Shown: positions 11,235 to 19,206 of the stretch, piece by piece
Position numbering within the stretch: position 1 is the stretch's first letter
How the letters are laid out: each line of letters begins with the position of its first letter
DNA from: Elusimicrobiota bacterium
GTDB taxonomy: Bacteria > Elusimicrobiota > UBA8919
Assembly: GCA_016218625.1 (NCBI GenBank)
Contig: JACRDL010000029.1
Location: 1-46,066, forward strand
DNA length: 46,066 nucleotides
Direction: 5' to 3'
Notes under the pieces: generated by a model
Seen by the model: only the letters and a program-made list of their open reading frames with translations
Databases searched by the model: none
What the model was told of the DNA's origin: nothing
Position numbers and translations under genes: made by a program

Positions 11235-13454
11235 CTACAAATCTGTATAATCTGCGGTTGGCTTTATATCCAAAATCATAAGTTGTGCCGATTCTCTTGA
11301 TTGCCACACGTTTATTTCAAGATGGAATACAACATCAACCTTTTGACCTTTTCTGAAATCCGCGGCGCGACGACCCAACTGCCAACCGATACCGCCGATG
11401 CCCATTTTATCATTCTTAAAACGAGCACGCAAATGTGCCCCATCAATTCCTACACTTGAAAAATCGCCTAATATGACATCACTGGCAATAAAAATTGGAT
11501 GTTCATTGCCAAAACCATATGGTTCTAAAAGTTCAAGTTCTTTTATAAGATTAACTGAAATATCCGAAACTGAAATCGCCGTGTCAATTGAAAGATGAGG
11601 CACGAGCATTTCGTCCGTTATCAAACTATTTGCCACAAATTTTATACGCTTTATAAATTCTTCCAGATTTTTTTTGGCGACGGTTAAACCCGCAGCAGCC
11701 TTGTGCCCACCGTATTTTACAACAATATCTTTACATTTTTCAATCGCAGACACGATGTCAAATCCGCTGATGCTTCTTGCCGCGCCCATTGCCTCATCAT
11801 TTTCCAAAATCAGAAGTATTACCGGCTTTCCGAACTCTCTTATTATTTGGTTAGCGGCGATTCCGGTAACGCCATGTTTTAGATGAGCAACTATCGTGAC
11901 AAAAATTTTATCGTTTTCAATATCATTTTGCTTAACGGTCTCGTCAATAAAACTTTTTATGTTGATTTTCTGCAGGTCCTTTCTTTCGCCGTTAATCTCA
12001 AGAATTTCATCAAGCAGAAACTCGGCGCGGGCTTTATCGTCGGTAATAAGCAACTCTGCAGATAATACTGCTTTTCCGTAACGGCCGGCGGCGTTCAAAA
12101 GCGGAACTATTGACCAAGATACCTTTTTTGCCGTGAAAGATTTTTTTTCAATTTGGAGGTTATCAATCATCGCACATATCCCTGGTTTTTTTGAACCATA
12201 AAGAAGTGGCACACCGTATTTTACAAAAATTCTGTTCTCCGATACCAGCGGGACTATGTCGGCGATAGTACCTAATGAAACAAGATAAAGATACCCCTCA
12301 ATAAATTTCCGTTGTTTTTTTTCCGTAAATATTACAAGTCGTTCAAAAACTTTTGAAGCAGTCGCCGCATCGCTTAATGCACGGTGATATCGCGATATTT
12401 CTATGTCCATATCTTTTGCGAGGGCGTCAAGCCCGTGTGACTTAAAAGGATATAATTTACGGGAAAGTTCAAGCGTATCTACAACATCATTCGGAATTTC
12501 TCTTTTTATTTTTTTTGCAGCGCGGTATAAAAATGCCATGTCAAAATTTGAATTGTGGGCGACAAGAATTGAATCGCCGATAAAACTTAAAAACTTTTTC
12601 ATAACCTCGGAAATATCCGGCGAAAGTTTACAATCGTCATCCGTTATACCGTGGATGGCGCTGACATTTTTAGGAATTGATTTTTTGGGCTTGACAAGTG
12701 CGGAGAATTTTTCAATTTCAATAAAATTGCGAATTTTTACGGCGCCGATTTCAACAATTTCATCCATCAACGGCGAAAGACCCGTCGTCTCAATATCCAG
12801 AACAACAATATCTTTTGCAAAATAATCAGAGTATGAAAATGCGACCGCCTGAAAAAGTTTGAATGCAACTCCGCATCCGGCAAGTTCCTTAAAAGGATAT
12901 AATTCATTCGGACATTTCGGGTCAATTATCGCGACTGCTTTCGGAAGTTCTCTCGGCGGTTCGTGATGGTCGGTAATTATTATATCAAGCCCGAGCGAAT
13001 TCGCAAAATTAACTTCTTCAACGGCGGTTATCCCGCAGTCAACCGTTATTATCAGACCGACCCCTTCCTTTTTATATTTTTCAATTAACTCATTATGCAA
13101 ACCGTATCCCTCGCCCGACGGTATATACCACAGTACATCCGCACCGAGTTCTTTGAGATACAAATAAGCGATATTGGTTGAAGTGATACCGTCGACATCC
13201 CGGTCGCCGTAAATAAGAATTTTTTCTCTTTTGTCTATAGCGAGACGGATTCTGTTAACCGCTTTTTCCATATCCGCAAATAAAAACGGATTATGTAAGT
13301 CGGATATCCGCGGATGAATAAATTTTTCTATTTGTCGGGGCGTGCTTATCCCTTTCTGCAAAAGAATAGAAATAACTATTTTGGAATAACCGGTTTTTGT
13401 CGAAAGTTCGTCTATTAACGCGATATCGGATTGTTTAATTTTCCACTGTTTCAT
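11235..13454 (-). CDS. recJ: RecJ single-strand DNA exonuclease with an embedded DnaQ-type 3'-5' exonuclease
   Basis: The 739-residue protein has the RecJ DHH-phosphoesterase motifs: YGDRDVDG (82-89), TVDCG (137-141), TDHHEPP (161-167), GTIADIVPL (395-403), then DHHA1 with GGHKAAAG (582-589) and an OB-fold C-terminus. Between the GCGVAFKLFQAV helix (193-204) and the GTIAD motif sits an extra domain (about 215-375) that is a full DEDDh exonuclease: DIETTG (D220, E222), HNSNFD (D305) and HRALSD (H357, D362). Both sets of metal ligands are intact, so one polypeptide may degrade DNA 5'-3' and 3'-5'. Normal RecJ is about 560-580 residues, and the size excess equals the insert. It lies inside the nucleoside-use cluster. 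Confidence 0.93.
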   Translation of the reverse strand: MKQWKIKQSDIALIDELSTKTGYSKIVISILLQKGISTPRQIEKFIHPRISDLHNPFLFADMEKAVNRIRLAIDKREKILIYGDRDVDGITSTNIAYLYLKELGADVLWYIPSGEGYGLHNELIEKYKKEGVGLIITVDCGITAVEEVNFANSLGLDIIITDHHEPPRELPKAVAIIDPKCPNELYPFKELAGCGVAFKLFQAVAFSYSDYFAKDIVVLDIETTGLSPLMDEIVEIGAVKIRNFIEIEKFSALVKPKKSIPKNVSAIHGITDDDCKLSPDISEVMKKFLSFIGDSILVAHNSNFDMAFLYRAAKKIKREIPNDVVDTLELSRKLYPFKSHGLDALAKDMDIEISRYHRALSDAATASKVFERLVIFTEKKQRKFIEGYLYLVSLGTIADIVPLVSENRIFVKYGVPLLYGSKKPGICAMIDNLQIEKKSFTAKKVSWSIVPLLNAAGRYGKAVLSAELLITDDKARAEFLLDEILEINGERKDLQKINIKSFIDETVKQNDIENDKIFVTIVAHLKHGVTGIAANQIIREFGKPVILLILENDEAMGAARSISGFDIVSAIEKCKDIVVKYGGHKAAAGLTVAKKNLEEFIKRIKFVANSLITDEMLVPHLSIDTAISVSDISVNLIKELELLEPYGFGNEHPIFIASDVILGDFSSVGIDGAHLRARFKNDKMGIGGIGWQLGRRAADFRKGQKVDVVFHLEINVWQSRESAQLMILDIKPTADYTDL

Positions 13455-13517
13455 AAAATTTCACCGAGAGAAAATCACTACACTTGTATCACTTTACCGT
13501 CTAAAAAATCTGTTCAA

Positions 13518-14336
13518 TCAAATCACTTTCACTATTTCTTTGATATAACTGCTTAATCGTTTTTCAATTTTTTTGCCGATTGCAATCACTTCCTGATGAT
13601 TCAGCGGCTGTTTCAGAATGCCGGCGGCCATATTGGAAATGTATGAGATGCCGAGAACTTTTATTCCACAGTGATTGGCGACAATCGCTTCGGGGACGGT
13701 TGACATCCCGACAACATCCGCACCCAAAATCCGGGCCATATTCACCTCCGCCGGCGTTTCATATGATGGACCCGTACCGGCAAAATATACTCCTTTTTGA
13801 ATTTTGATTTTTAATGCTTTCGCACACTTTTGTGCTTTTTCAATTAACTCGCTTTTATACACCGTCGACATATCGGGGAAACGGGTTCCCTGCAAGGCGC
13901 CCTCGGTGCCCATTAGAGGATTTTCTCCCATAAAATTGATATGGTCGCGAATCAGCATAATATCGCCGGGATGGAATTTTTTGTTTACCGCGCCTACAGC
14001 GGCGGTGATAATAAGTTTTTCAACCCCGAGATGTTTCATAAGCCGCTGGGGATAAGTTATGTCTTTCATTGTATGTCCTTCATAAAAATGAATGCGGCCA
14101 GCCATAATCATAACATTTCTGCCGGATAATTTTCCGATGACAAGTTCGCCTTTATGTCCTTCAACGGTTGATTTCGTAAAATGGGGAATTTCTCCGAAAG
14201 GAATCCGGACGGCATCCGAAACTGCATCGGCAATAGACGATAAACCCGAACCGAGAATTAAAGCGACTTCCGGTTTTAATTTTGTTCTGCCCTCAATAAA
14301 CTTTTTTGATTCTTCCAAGTTTTCTAATAATCCCAT
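13518..14336 (-). CDS. punA: Purine nucleoside phosphorylase (trimeric, PNP-II type)
   Basis: The 272-residue protein carries the PNP/MTAP signatures: LGSGLSSIADAV near 28, IPHFTKSTVEGHKGELVIG, MAGRIHFYEGHTMKDITYP, and ISYISNMAAG near 235. It splits purine (deoxy)nucleosides, usually inosine and guanosine, with phosphate to the base and (deoxy)ribose-1-phosphate. It lies between the phosphate-transport pair and recJ, in a gene set for nucleoside breakdown. Trimeric PNPs usually prefer 6-oxopurines, so adenosine may need prior deamination; the adenine deaminase nearby acts on the free base. Confidence 0.93.
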   Translation of the reverse strand: MGLLENLEESKKFIEGRTKLKPEVALILGSGLSSIADAVSDAVRIPFGEIPHFTKSTVEGHKGELVIGKLSGRNVMIMAGRIHFYEGHTMKDITYPQRLMKHLGVEKLIITAAVGAVNKKFHPGDIMLIRDHINFMGENPLMGTEGALQGTRFPDMSTVYKSELIEKAQKCAKALKIKIQKGVYFAGTGPSYETPAEVNMARILGADVVGMSTVPEAIVANHCGIKVLGISYISNMAAGILKQPLNHQEVIAIGKKIEKRLSSYIKEIVKVI

Positions 14337-14368
14337 TATGACTCCTTTTTAATTTAATTTCCTTTTAA

Positions 14369-14519
14369 TCGTGGAGCGAGGGAAAAATTTCTGCAGAGCC
14401 TCAATTCGTGAAGTCATTGTGAGCGATAGCGAAACAATCTCGATTTTAACAACGAGATTGCCACGAGCCGATAAATCGGCTCTCGCAATGACACTTCGTG
14501 TCAATTTGCTCCCGAGCGA
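14369..14519. repeat. MITE-like interspersed repeat, copy 3
   Basis: Same landmarks as 5778-5924, with left end TCGTGGAGCGAGG and right end, reversed, TCGCTCGGGAGCAAATTGA. The inner AACGAGATTGCCACGAG arm differs from the other copies. It fills the gap between the DUF47 gene and punA. Confidence 0.8.
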
Positions 14520-14522
14520 CCG

Positions 14523-15125
14523 TTATGTAATTTTTACCAAAATATCATTTACTATATCGGCGGATTCAGCGGCGCGGTCGGCGGCGTTTGAAAGATGTCT
14601 ATAAATCTCCCGTTTCTTTAAAATACAAATAATGTCGGTCGTCTTAAAAAGTTCAACTAAACCTTCACGATAACGATGCTCTACGAAATTTTCTGCCTTC
14701 CTTGCGCGGACGAGATGTTCGGCAGCGACACTCGGATGGTTTTTTATCTGCTTAACTGCATGGGAAATATCTTTTGCCGCAGTATGCAATGCCTCAACCA
14801 TTTTTTTCATATAACCGTCTGGTTTTATTTCAAAAAGCGTCATCTCCTCAACGGTGGATTTCGCATAATCCATCATATCATCCACAACACGGGACAACGC
14901 AAAAATATCCTCGCGGTCAATCGGCGTGACAAACGACCTGTTCAGTTCATCAACAAGAATCCTTCTTACTTCATCCGCGTTCTCTTCGGCATCATTCACT
15001 TTTTTCCCGTTTTCAGGTGTAGGATTGTTAATGAACTCAACGAACAACCCGAGCCCTTCTTCCACTGCCGCCAGTTGGTCCATCAACAATTTAAAAAAAT
15101 CCCTTCTCTTCGGAAATGGCCACAT
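14523..15125 (-). CDS. DUF47 (PhoU-like) partner of the phosphate transporter
   Basis: The 200-residue, all-helical protein matches the DUF47/PhoU-related family: start MWPFPKRRDFFKLLMDQLAA, TPIDREDIFALSRVVDDMMDYAK in the middle, and a DAADR-like NAADRAAESADIVNDIL end. The D/E-x-x-D motifs bind metal in PhoU proteins. Members sit next to PiT transporters and are thought to control them. It starts 17 bases after the pit stop codon, so the two are co-transcribed. Confidence 0.88.
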   Translation of the reverse strand: MWPFPKRRDFFKLLMDQLAAVEEGLGLFVEFINNPTPENGKKVNDAEENADEVRRILVDELNRSFVTPIDREDIFALSRVVDDMMDYAKSTVEEMTLFEIKPDGYMKKMVEALHTAAKDISHAVKQIKNHPSVAAEHLVRARKAENFVEHRYREGLVELFKTTDIICILKKREIYRHLSNAADRAAESADIVNDILVKIT

Positions 15126-15142
15126 ACTCTTTATCCTCCTTT

Positions 15143-16162
15143 TTATTTAAATATCCTGCTTAATATAAAAAAACATAAACCCGCTATCAAACCGCTGGAA
15201 GGTATAGTTATCAGCCATGCAACCGCCATATCCTGGGCGACCTGCCATCTTATCATTTTAGGACGGAAAGCGGCGCCGGCGCCCATCACCGACGACGAAA
15301 TTACCTGAGTTGTGGAAATAGGAAATCCAAAAACAGCGGTAAAATAAATGATTAAAGTTGAAGCCGTCTGGGAAGCAAAACCATGAATCGGTCTTATTTT
15401 ATAAAGTCCGGACCCCAAAGTTTTGATTATACGCCAGCCGCCAAGAGCGGTGCCAAGACACATCGCAATTGAACAGGAAATAATTATCCAATGCGGAACA
15501 GTAATATGTCCCTCGGGCGGCTTATATAGTCCAAGAATTATCAGCGCGAATACAATAACACCCATTGTCTTTTGAGCGTCATTTGTTCCATGCGAAAGTG
15601 CCTGAGTTATAGAAGACACTATCTGCAATTTTTTGAAAACCTCATTTGCTTTAGGTGTTGACCATTGGGAAAAAACCAGCGTAAGCCGTGTAAAAATATA
15701 TGTGATAATAAGTCCGACGAAAGGTGACGCAATCATTATTAAAATTATATGCCAGACCTTGTTCCAATTGATGGGCTGGGGGCCCCAACCAAAAAAGAAA
15801 GCACCAATAAGACCACCAATCAAAGAATGGGAAGAGGATGATGGAATGCCAAAATACCATGTTATAAGATTCCATAAAATTGCTCCAACTAAGGCAGATA
15901 TAATAACAACGGAACCAGATATGCCGACCATTTTCGTAGGATCAACAATTCCTTTTCCTATTGTTTCCGCAACAGCAGTTCCCAAAAAATATGCTCCGAT
16001 AAAATTTGCGGCTGCGGCAGAAAGCAATGCAACTTCCGGCGAAAGGGTGCGAGAAGCAATTACCGTAGCAACCTGGTTGGCACTGTCATGAAAACCATTT
16101 GTAAAATCAAAAAATAATGCGAGAACCACAACAACACCGGCAATTAAAATAGTTGTATCCAT
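15143..16162 (-). CDS. pit: PiT-family inorganic phosphate transporter
   Basis: The 339-residue membrane protein has about ten hydrophobic segments and the twin PiT signatures: FDFTNGFHDSANQVATVI (22-39) and the second-half QALSHGTNDAQKTMGVIV. It imports phosphate with a cation. AGGAGA lies seven bases before the ATG. Its position inside a set of phosphorylase genes suggests it supplies phosphate for nucleoside phosphorolysis; that is inference. Confidence 0.94.
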   Translation of the reverse strand: MDTTILIAGVVVVLALFFDFTNGFHDSANQVATVIASRTLSPEVALLSAAAANFIGAYFLGTAVAETIGKGIVDPTKMVGISGSVVIISALVGAILWNLITWYFGIPSSSSHSLIGGLIGAFFFGWGPQPINWNKVWHIILIMIASPFVGLIITYIFTRLTLVFSQWSTPKANEVFKKLQIVSSITQALSHGTNDAQKTMGVIVFALIILGLYKPPEGHITVPHWIIISCSIAMCLGTALGGWRIIKTLGSGLYKIRPIHGFASQTASTLIIYFTAVFGFPISTTQVISSSVMGAGAAFRPKMIRWQVAQDMAVAWLITIPSSGLIAGLCFFILSRIFK

Positions 16163-16186
16163 TTAAAAATCTCCTATGATAATTTT

Positions 16187-16235
16187 GAAACCACAGATTA
16201 ACACAGATTATTTAATCCGTCAAATCCGTGGTTTC
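16187..16235. repeat. Hairpin element between deoB and pit
   Basis: GAAACCACAGATT and AATCCGTGGTTTC form an imperfect stem directly after the deoB stop codon. The loop holds more ACAGATT units, the same CACAGATTA phrase found near 8915 and 41340. It may act as a weak transcript end or a stabilising stem. Confidence 0.5.
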
Positions 16236-16236
16236 A

Positions 16237-17418
16237 TTATATTATCTCTTTTAAAAAACTTTTTCCATTTTTAAGTTCTATTTTAAAAATTTCCGCAATC
16301 GTTTGACCCAAATCCGCAAATGTCTCTCTTGTTCCGAGATTAACGCCTTTTTTTAATTTTTTTCCGAATACAAAAAGCGGAACATATTCTCGGGTGTGGT
16401 CAGTGTGCACGGTGTGAGTTGGGTCGCAACCGTGATCGGCGGTAATAAAAAGAATGTCGTCATCAGCCATAGCATCAAAAAATTTCAGAAGATATTCATC
16501 AAACTCTTTTAAGCCGTTGTAATACGCCTGAACATCCCGTCGGTGGCCCCAGAGCATATCAAAATCAACAAGATTGGTAAAAATAAATTGACGGATGACG
16601 GATGACGGATGACGGATGACGGCTTCAAGGGTTTTTTCCATACCATCCATATTGGATTTTGTAGTCGCAAAATTGCTAATTCCGTGACCGTTAAAAATAT
16701 CTTTAATTTTCCCGATACCGTGAACCTCACCGCCGGATTTTACTATTTTATCAAGCAAAGTTTCGTCTGGGGGGTCTATTGCGTAATCGTGCCTGTTTGA
16801 TGTCCGTTTGAAATTTCCGGGAGTTCCTATAAACGGCCTCGCTATTACCCTTCCTATATTATGCGGCGCAACGAACATTTTTCTGGCAATCTCGCAAATT
16901 TGATATAAACGTTTTAGACCAAAAATTTTTTCATCCTCGTGTGCAGCAATCTGAAAAACACTGTCGGCAGAAGTATAGACAATTGGATAACCGGTTTTGT
17001 AATGTTCGTCGCCGAGTGCTTTTATTATTTCAGTCCCCGATGATGCGTAATTTCCGAGCGTTTTTGTGCCGATTTTATTTTCATATTCGGCAATTAAGTC
17101 CTTCGGAAAACCGTTCGGATAAGTCGGAAGCGGTTTTTCTGTAATTATTCCCGTCATTTCCCAGTGGCCTATCGGAGTATCTTTGACGTTTGATGCTTCG
17201 TTCATCTTGCCGTAAGAACCAATTAAATCAGTATTAAGTGGTAAGTGGTAAGTGGTAAGTAAGTGATAGAGTCCTAATTTTGCCAAATTCGGAAGATTAA
17301 AATCCATAACCTGTTTTGCGATGTTGCCGAGTGTGTTGGCACCCGCATCGTTATATTTTTCAGCATCGGGCAAAGCCCCAACACCGACAGAATCAAGAAC
17401 AATTAAAATGATTTTCAT
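16237..17418 (-). CDS. deoB: Phosphopentomutase
   Basis: The 393-residue enzyme of the alkaline-phosphatase superfamily has the DeoB signatures DSVGVGALPDA (metal Asp9), DTPIGHWEMTG, TYPNGFP, and the C-terminal metal site TADHGCDPT and HTDHTREYVPL. It converts (deoxy)ribose-1-phosphate to the 5-phosphate, joining the phosphorylases to DeoC and RpiB. Its start overlaps the adenine deaminase stop by four bases. Two in-frame 7-bp repeat arrays lie in it, one encoding LGLYHLLTTYHLPLN near the N-terminus, one encoding VIRHPSSVIRQF near residue 275. Confidence 0.96.
   Translation of the reverse strand: MKIILIVLDSVGVGALPDAEKYNDAGANTLGNIAKQVMDFNLPNLAKLGLYHLLTTYHLPLNTDLIGSYGKMNEASNVKDTPIGHWEMTGIITEKPLPTYPNGFPKDLIAEYENKIGTKTLGNYASSGTEIIKALGDEHYKTGYPIVYTSADSVFQIAAHEDEKIFGLKRLYQICEIARKMFVAPHNIGRVIARPFIGTPGNFKRTSNRHDYAIDPPDETLLDKIVKSGGEVHGIGKIKDIFNGHGISNFATTKSNMDGMEKTLEAVIRHPSSVIRQFIFTNLVDFDMLWGHRRDVQAYYNGLKEFDEYLLKFFDAMADDDILFITADHGCDPTHTVHTDHTREYVPLFVFGKKLKKGVNLGTRETFADLGQTIAEIFKIELKNGKSFLKEII
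16589..16622. repeat. In-frame 7-bp repeat array in deoB (TGACGGA)
   Basis: Nearly five perfect units of TGACGGA, encoding AVIRHPSSVIRQ in frame. The flanking phosphopentomutase frame is undisturbed. Confidence 0.9.
17235..17266. repeat. In-frame 7-bp repeat array in deoB (GTAAGTG)
   Basis: About four units of GTAAGTG, encoding YHLLTTYHLPL. The same unit occurs between genes at 19150 and 34455. Confidence 0.85.
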
Positions 17419-19124
17419 ACAAAAAGTTCTACAAGTTTCATCTTACTGACATCTACAAGTCCTTTGTCGGTTAATTTTAATTCGGGGATTACAGGCAGAG
17501 CCAGAAACGAAATTGTCATAAACGGGTCGTCTAATTTACAGCCGAGCTTTTTCGTCACAGCAACCAATTTTTCAAGTTCAGATACAACTTTTTCAAGCGG
17601 CTTGTCCGTCATAAGCCCGGCAATGGGAAGAGGTAAATGCCCGAGAACTTTTTCACCGTCGGCAACGCATAAACCGCCGCCCATTTTCACAATTTCAACG
17701 CAGGCGGTAAAAATTGACTTATCATCAACACCGACGCAGATGATATTGTGAGAATCATGTGACACCGATGATGCAATTGCACCTTTTTTTAAACCGAAAC
17801 CTTTCACGAAACCCTTGCCGATATTTCCCGAAGCAAGATGTCTTTCCACTACAACCATTTTTAATATATCATTTTTTATATCGGAGACAGCTATCTTATT
17901 TTCAATTTTTGCCCGGCAAATCTTTTTTTTCGTAATTATCTGGTGCGGAACAATTTCTACAACACGAATCTTTTTTGCTTGAGGTAACGCGGAAATTTTG
18001 AAATCGTTATCACGAAGCCATCTGACATTTATTGAACCGCGAAGCATCCCGGTAAGTTTCACCTTTTTTGCTACGAATTCACCGTTGACTGAAGCCAAGT
18101 CGCCACGGCGGAAAACCATAACGGGCTTTATCTCTTTCAGATTATTTAGTATAACAATATCCGCCTGATAACCAGGAGCAATGGCACCGATTCTCGGCAG
18201 ACGAAAATACTCGGCAGTGTTAATGGTAGCCATTTTTATCGCAGTAATAGGGTTTAACCCAAGTGAAATTGCTTTTCTTATTATAAAATCAATAGAGCCC
18301 TCTTTCACCAAATCCTGAGGATGCCGGTCGTCGGTTACAAAAAAGAAACGGGAATAATTTTCTTCATTGACAAGCGGAATTATATCTTTTAAATTTTTTT
18401 CAGAAGTTCCTTCTCTCACCATTACATACATTCCCTTTTCAAGTTTTTCTTTCGCTTCCAACATTGTTGTTGACTCATGGTCAGATGCAATGCCGGATGT
18501 TATGTATGACGATAATGCTTTTCCCATTAGCCCCGGGGAATGACCGTCTACCCTTTTTCCGGATGCGATTTTCATTTTATTTAACAGGTCATCGTCGGCA
18601 GATATAACGCCCGGAAAATTCATAACCTCACCCAAGCCCACAACCCATTTTTCTTTTAGAAACGGATACAAATCAAAACCGGTAAGATGCGCCCCGGCCG
18701 TTTCCATCTGAGTTGCCGGCACACAGGACGGAAGCATAAAGAAAACATTTAGCGGCTGGTTTTTAGACGATTCCAACATATATTTTATGCCGTCAATTCC
18801 GAGAACATTTGCAATCTCATGAGCATCTGTGATAACGGATGTGACGCCTTTCGGGACAACTGCGCGGGCAAATTCGGAGACGGAAACCATTGAACTTTCT
18901 ATGTGAACATGCCCGTCAATAAATCCCGGGGCGATGTATTTTCCGCTTAAGTCCAAAACCTTTTTTGACTTGTAATTTCCGAAACCGACGACAAAACCCT
19001 TGTGAATGGCAACACTTTCTTTGCGAATCTCACCTGAAAAAACATTTATCAGTTTCCCGTTTTTTAACAAAAGGTCAACCGTAATTTCGCCTCTAGCCGC
19101 TTTGATAATTTCACGAATATCCAT
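17415..19124 (-). CDS. ade: Adenine deaminase
   Basis: The 569-residue amidohydrolase matches bacterial Ade: metal site DGHVHIESSM (about residues 69-78), DAHEIANVLG, GLGEVMNFPG, the VDGHSPGL loop and, in the C-terminal domain, SVSHDSHNIICVG. It turns adenine into hypoxanthine plus ammonia, so adenine freed from (deoxy)adenosine can be salvaged or used as nitrogen source. Length is typical. It overlaps deoB by four bases and lies downstream of the transketolase-like gene, separated by an inverted array of 7-bp repeats. Confidence 0.95.
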   Translation of the reverse strand: MDIREIIKAARGEITVDLLLKNGKLINVFSGEIRKESVAIHKGFVVGFGNYKSKKVLDLSGKYIAPGFIDGHVHIESSMVSVSEFARAVVPKGVTSVITDAHEIANVLGIDGIKYMLESSKNQPLNVFFMLPSCVPATQMETAGAHLTGFDLYPFLKEKWVVGLGEVMNFPGVISADDDLLNKMKIASGKRVDGHSPGLMGKALSSYITSGIASDHESTTMLEAKEKLEKGMYVMVREGTSEKNLKDIIPLVNEENYSRFFFVTDDRHPQDLVKEGSIDFIIRKAISLGLNPITAIKMATINTAEYFRLPRIGAIAPGYQADIVILNNLKEIKPVMVFRRGDLASVNGEFVAKKVKLTGMLRGSINVRWLRDNDFKISALPQAKKIRVVEIVPHQIITKKKICRAKIENKIAVSDIKNDILKMVVVERHLASGNIGKGFVKGFGLKKGAIASSVSHDSHNIICVGVDDKSIFTACVEIVKMGGGLCVADGEKVLGHLPLPIAGLMTDKPLEKVVSELEKLVAVTKKLGCKLDDPFMTISFLALPVIPELKLTDKGLVDVSKMKLVELFV

Positions 19125-19133
19125 AAATAAATC

Positions 19134-19206
19134 AGCGAGTAGCGAGTAGTAAGTGGTAAGTAGTAAAACCCAAAAACTACTTCCTACTTGCTACTTACTA
19201 CTTACT
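19134..19206. repeat. Inverted 7-bp repeat array between ade and the transketolase-like gene
   Basis: The left half is AGCGAGTAGTAAGTGGTAAG-like units, the right half CTACTTCCTACTTGCTACTT-like units, so the two halves can fold into a long hairpin. It covers the gap and runs into the last codons and stop of the transketolase-like gene. Confidence 0.75.

Noticed and set aside
14676-15308. A 210-codon plus-strand reading frame opposite DUF47/pit
   Set aside because: Antisense shadow of two recognised genes; composition rich in Cys/His/Phe without any motif.
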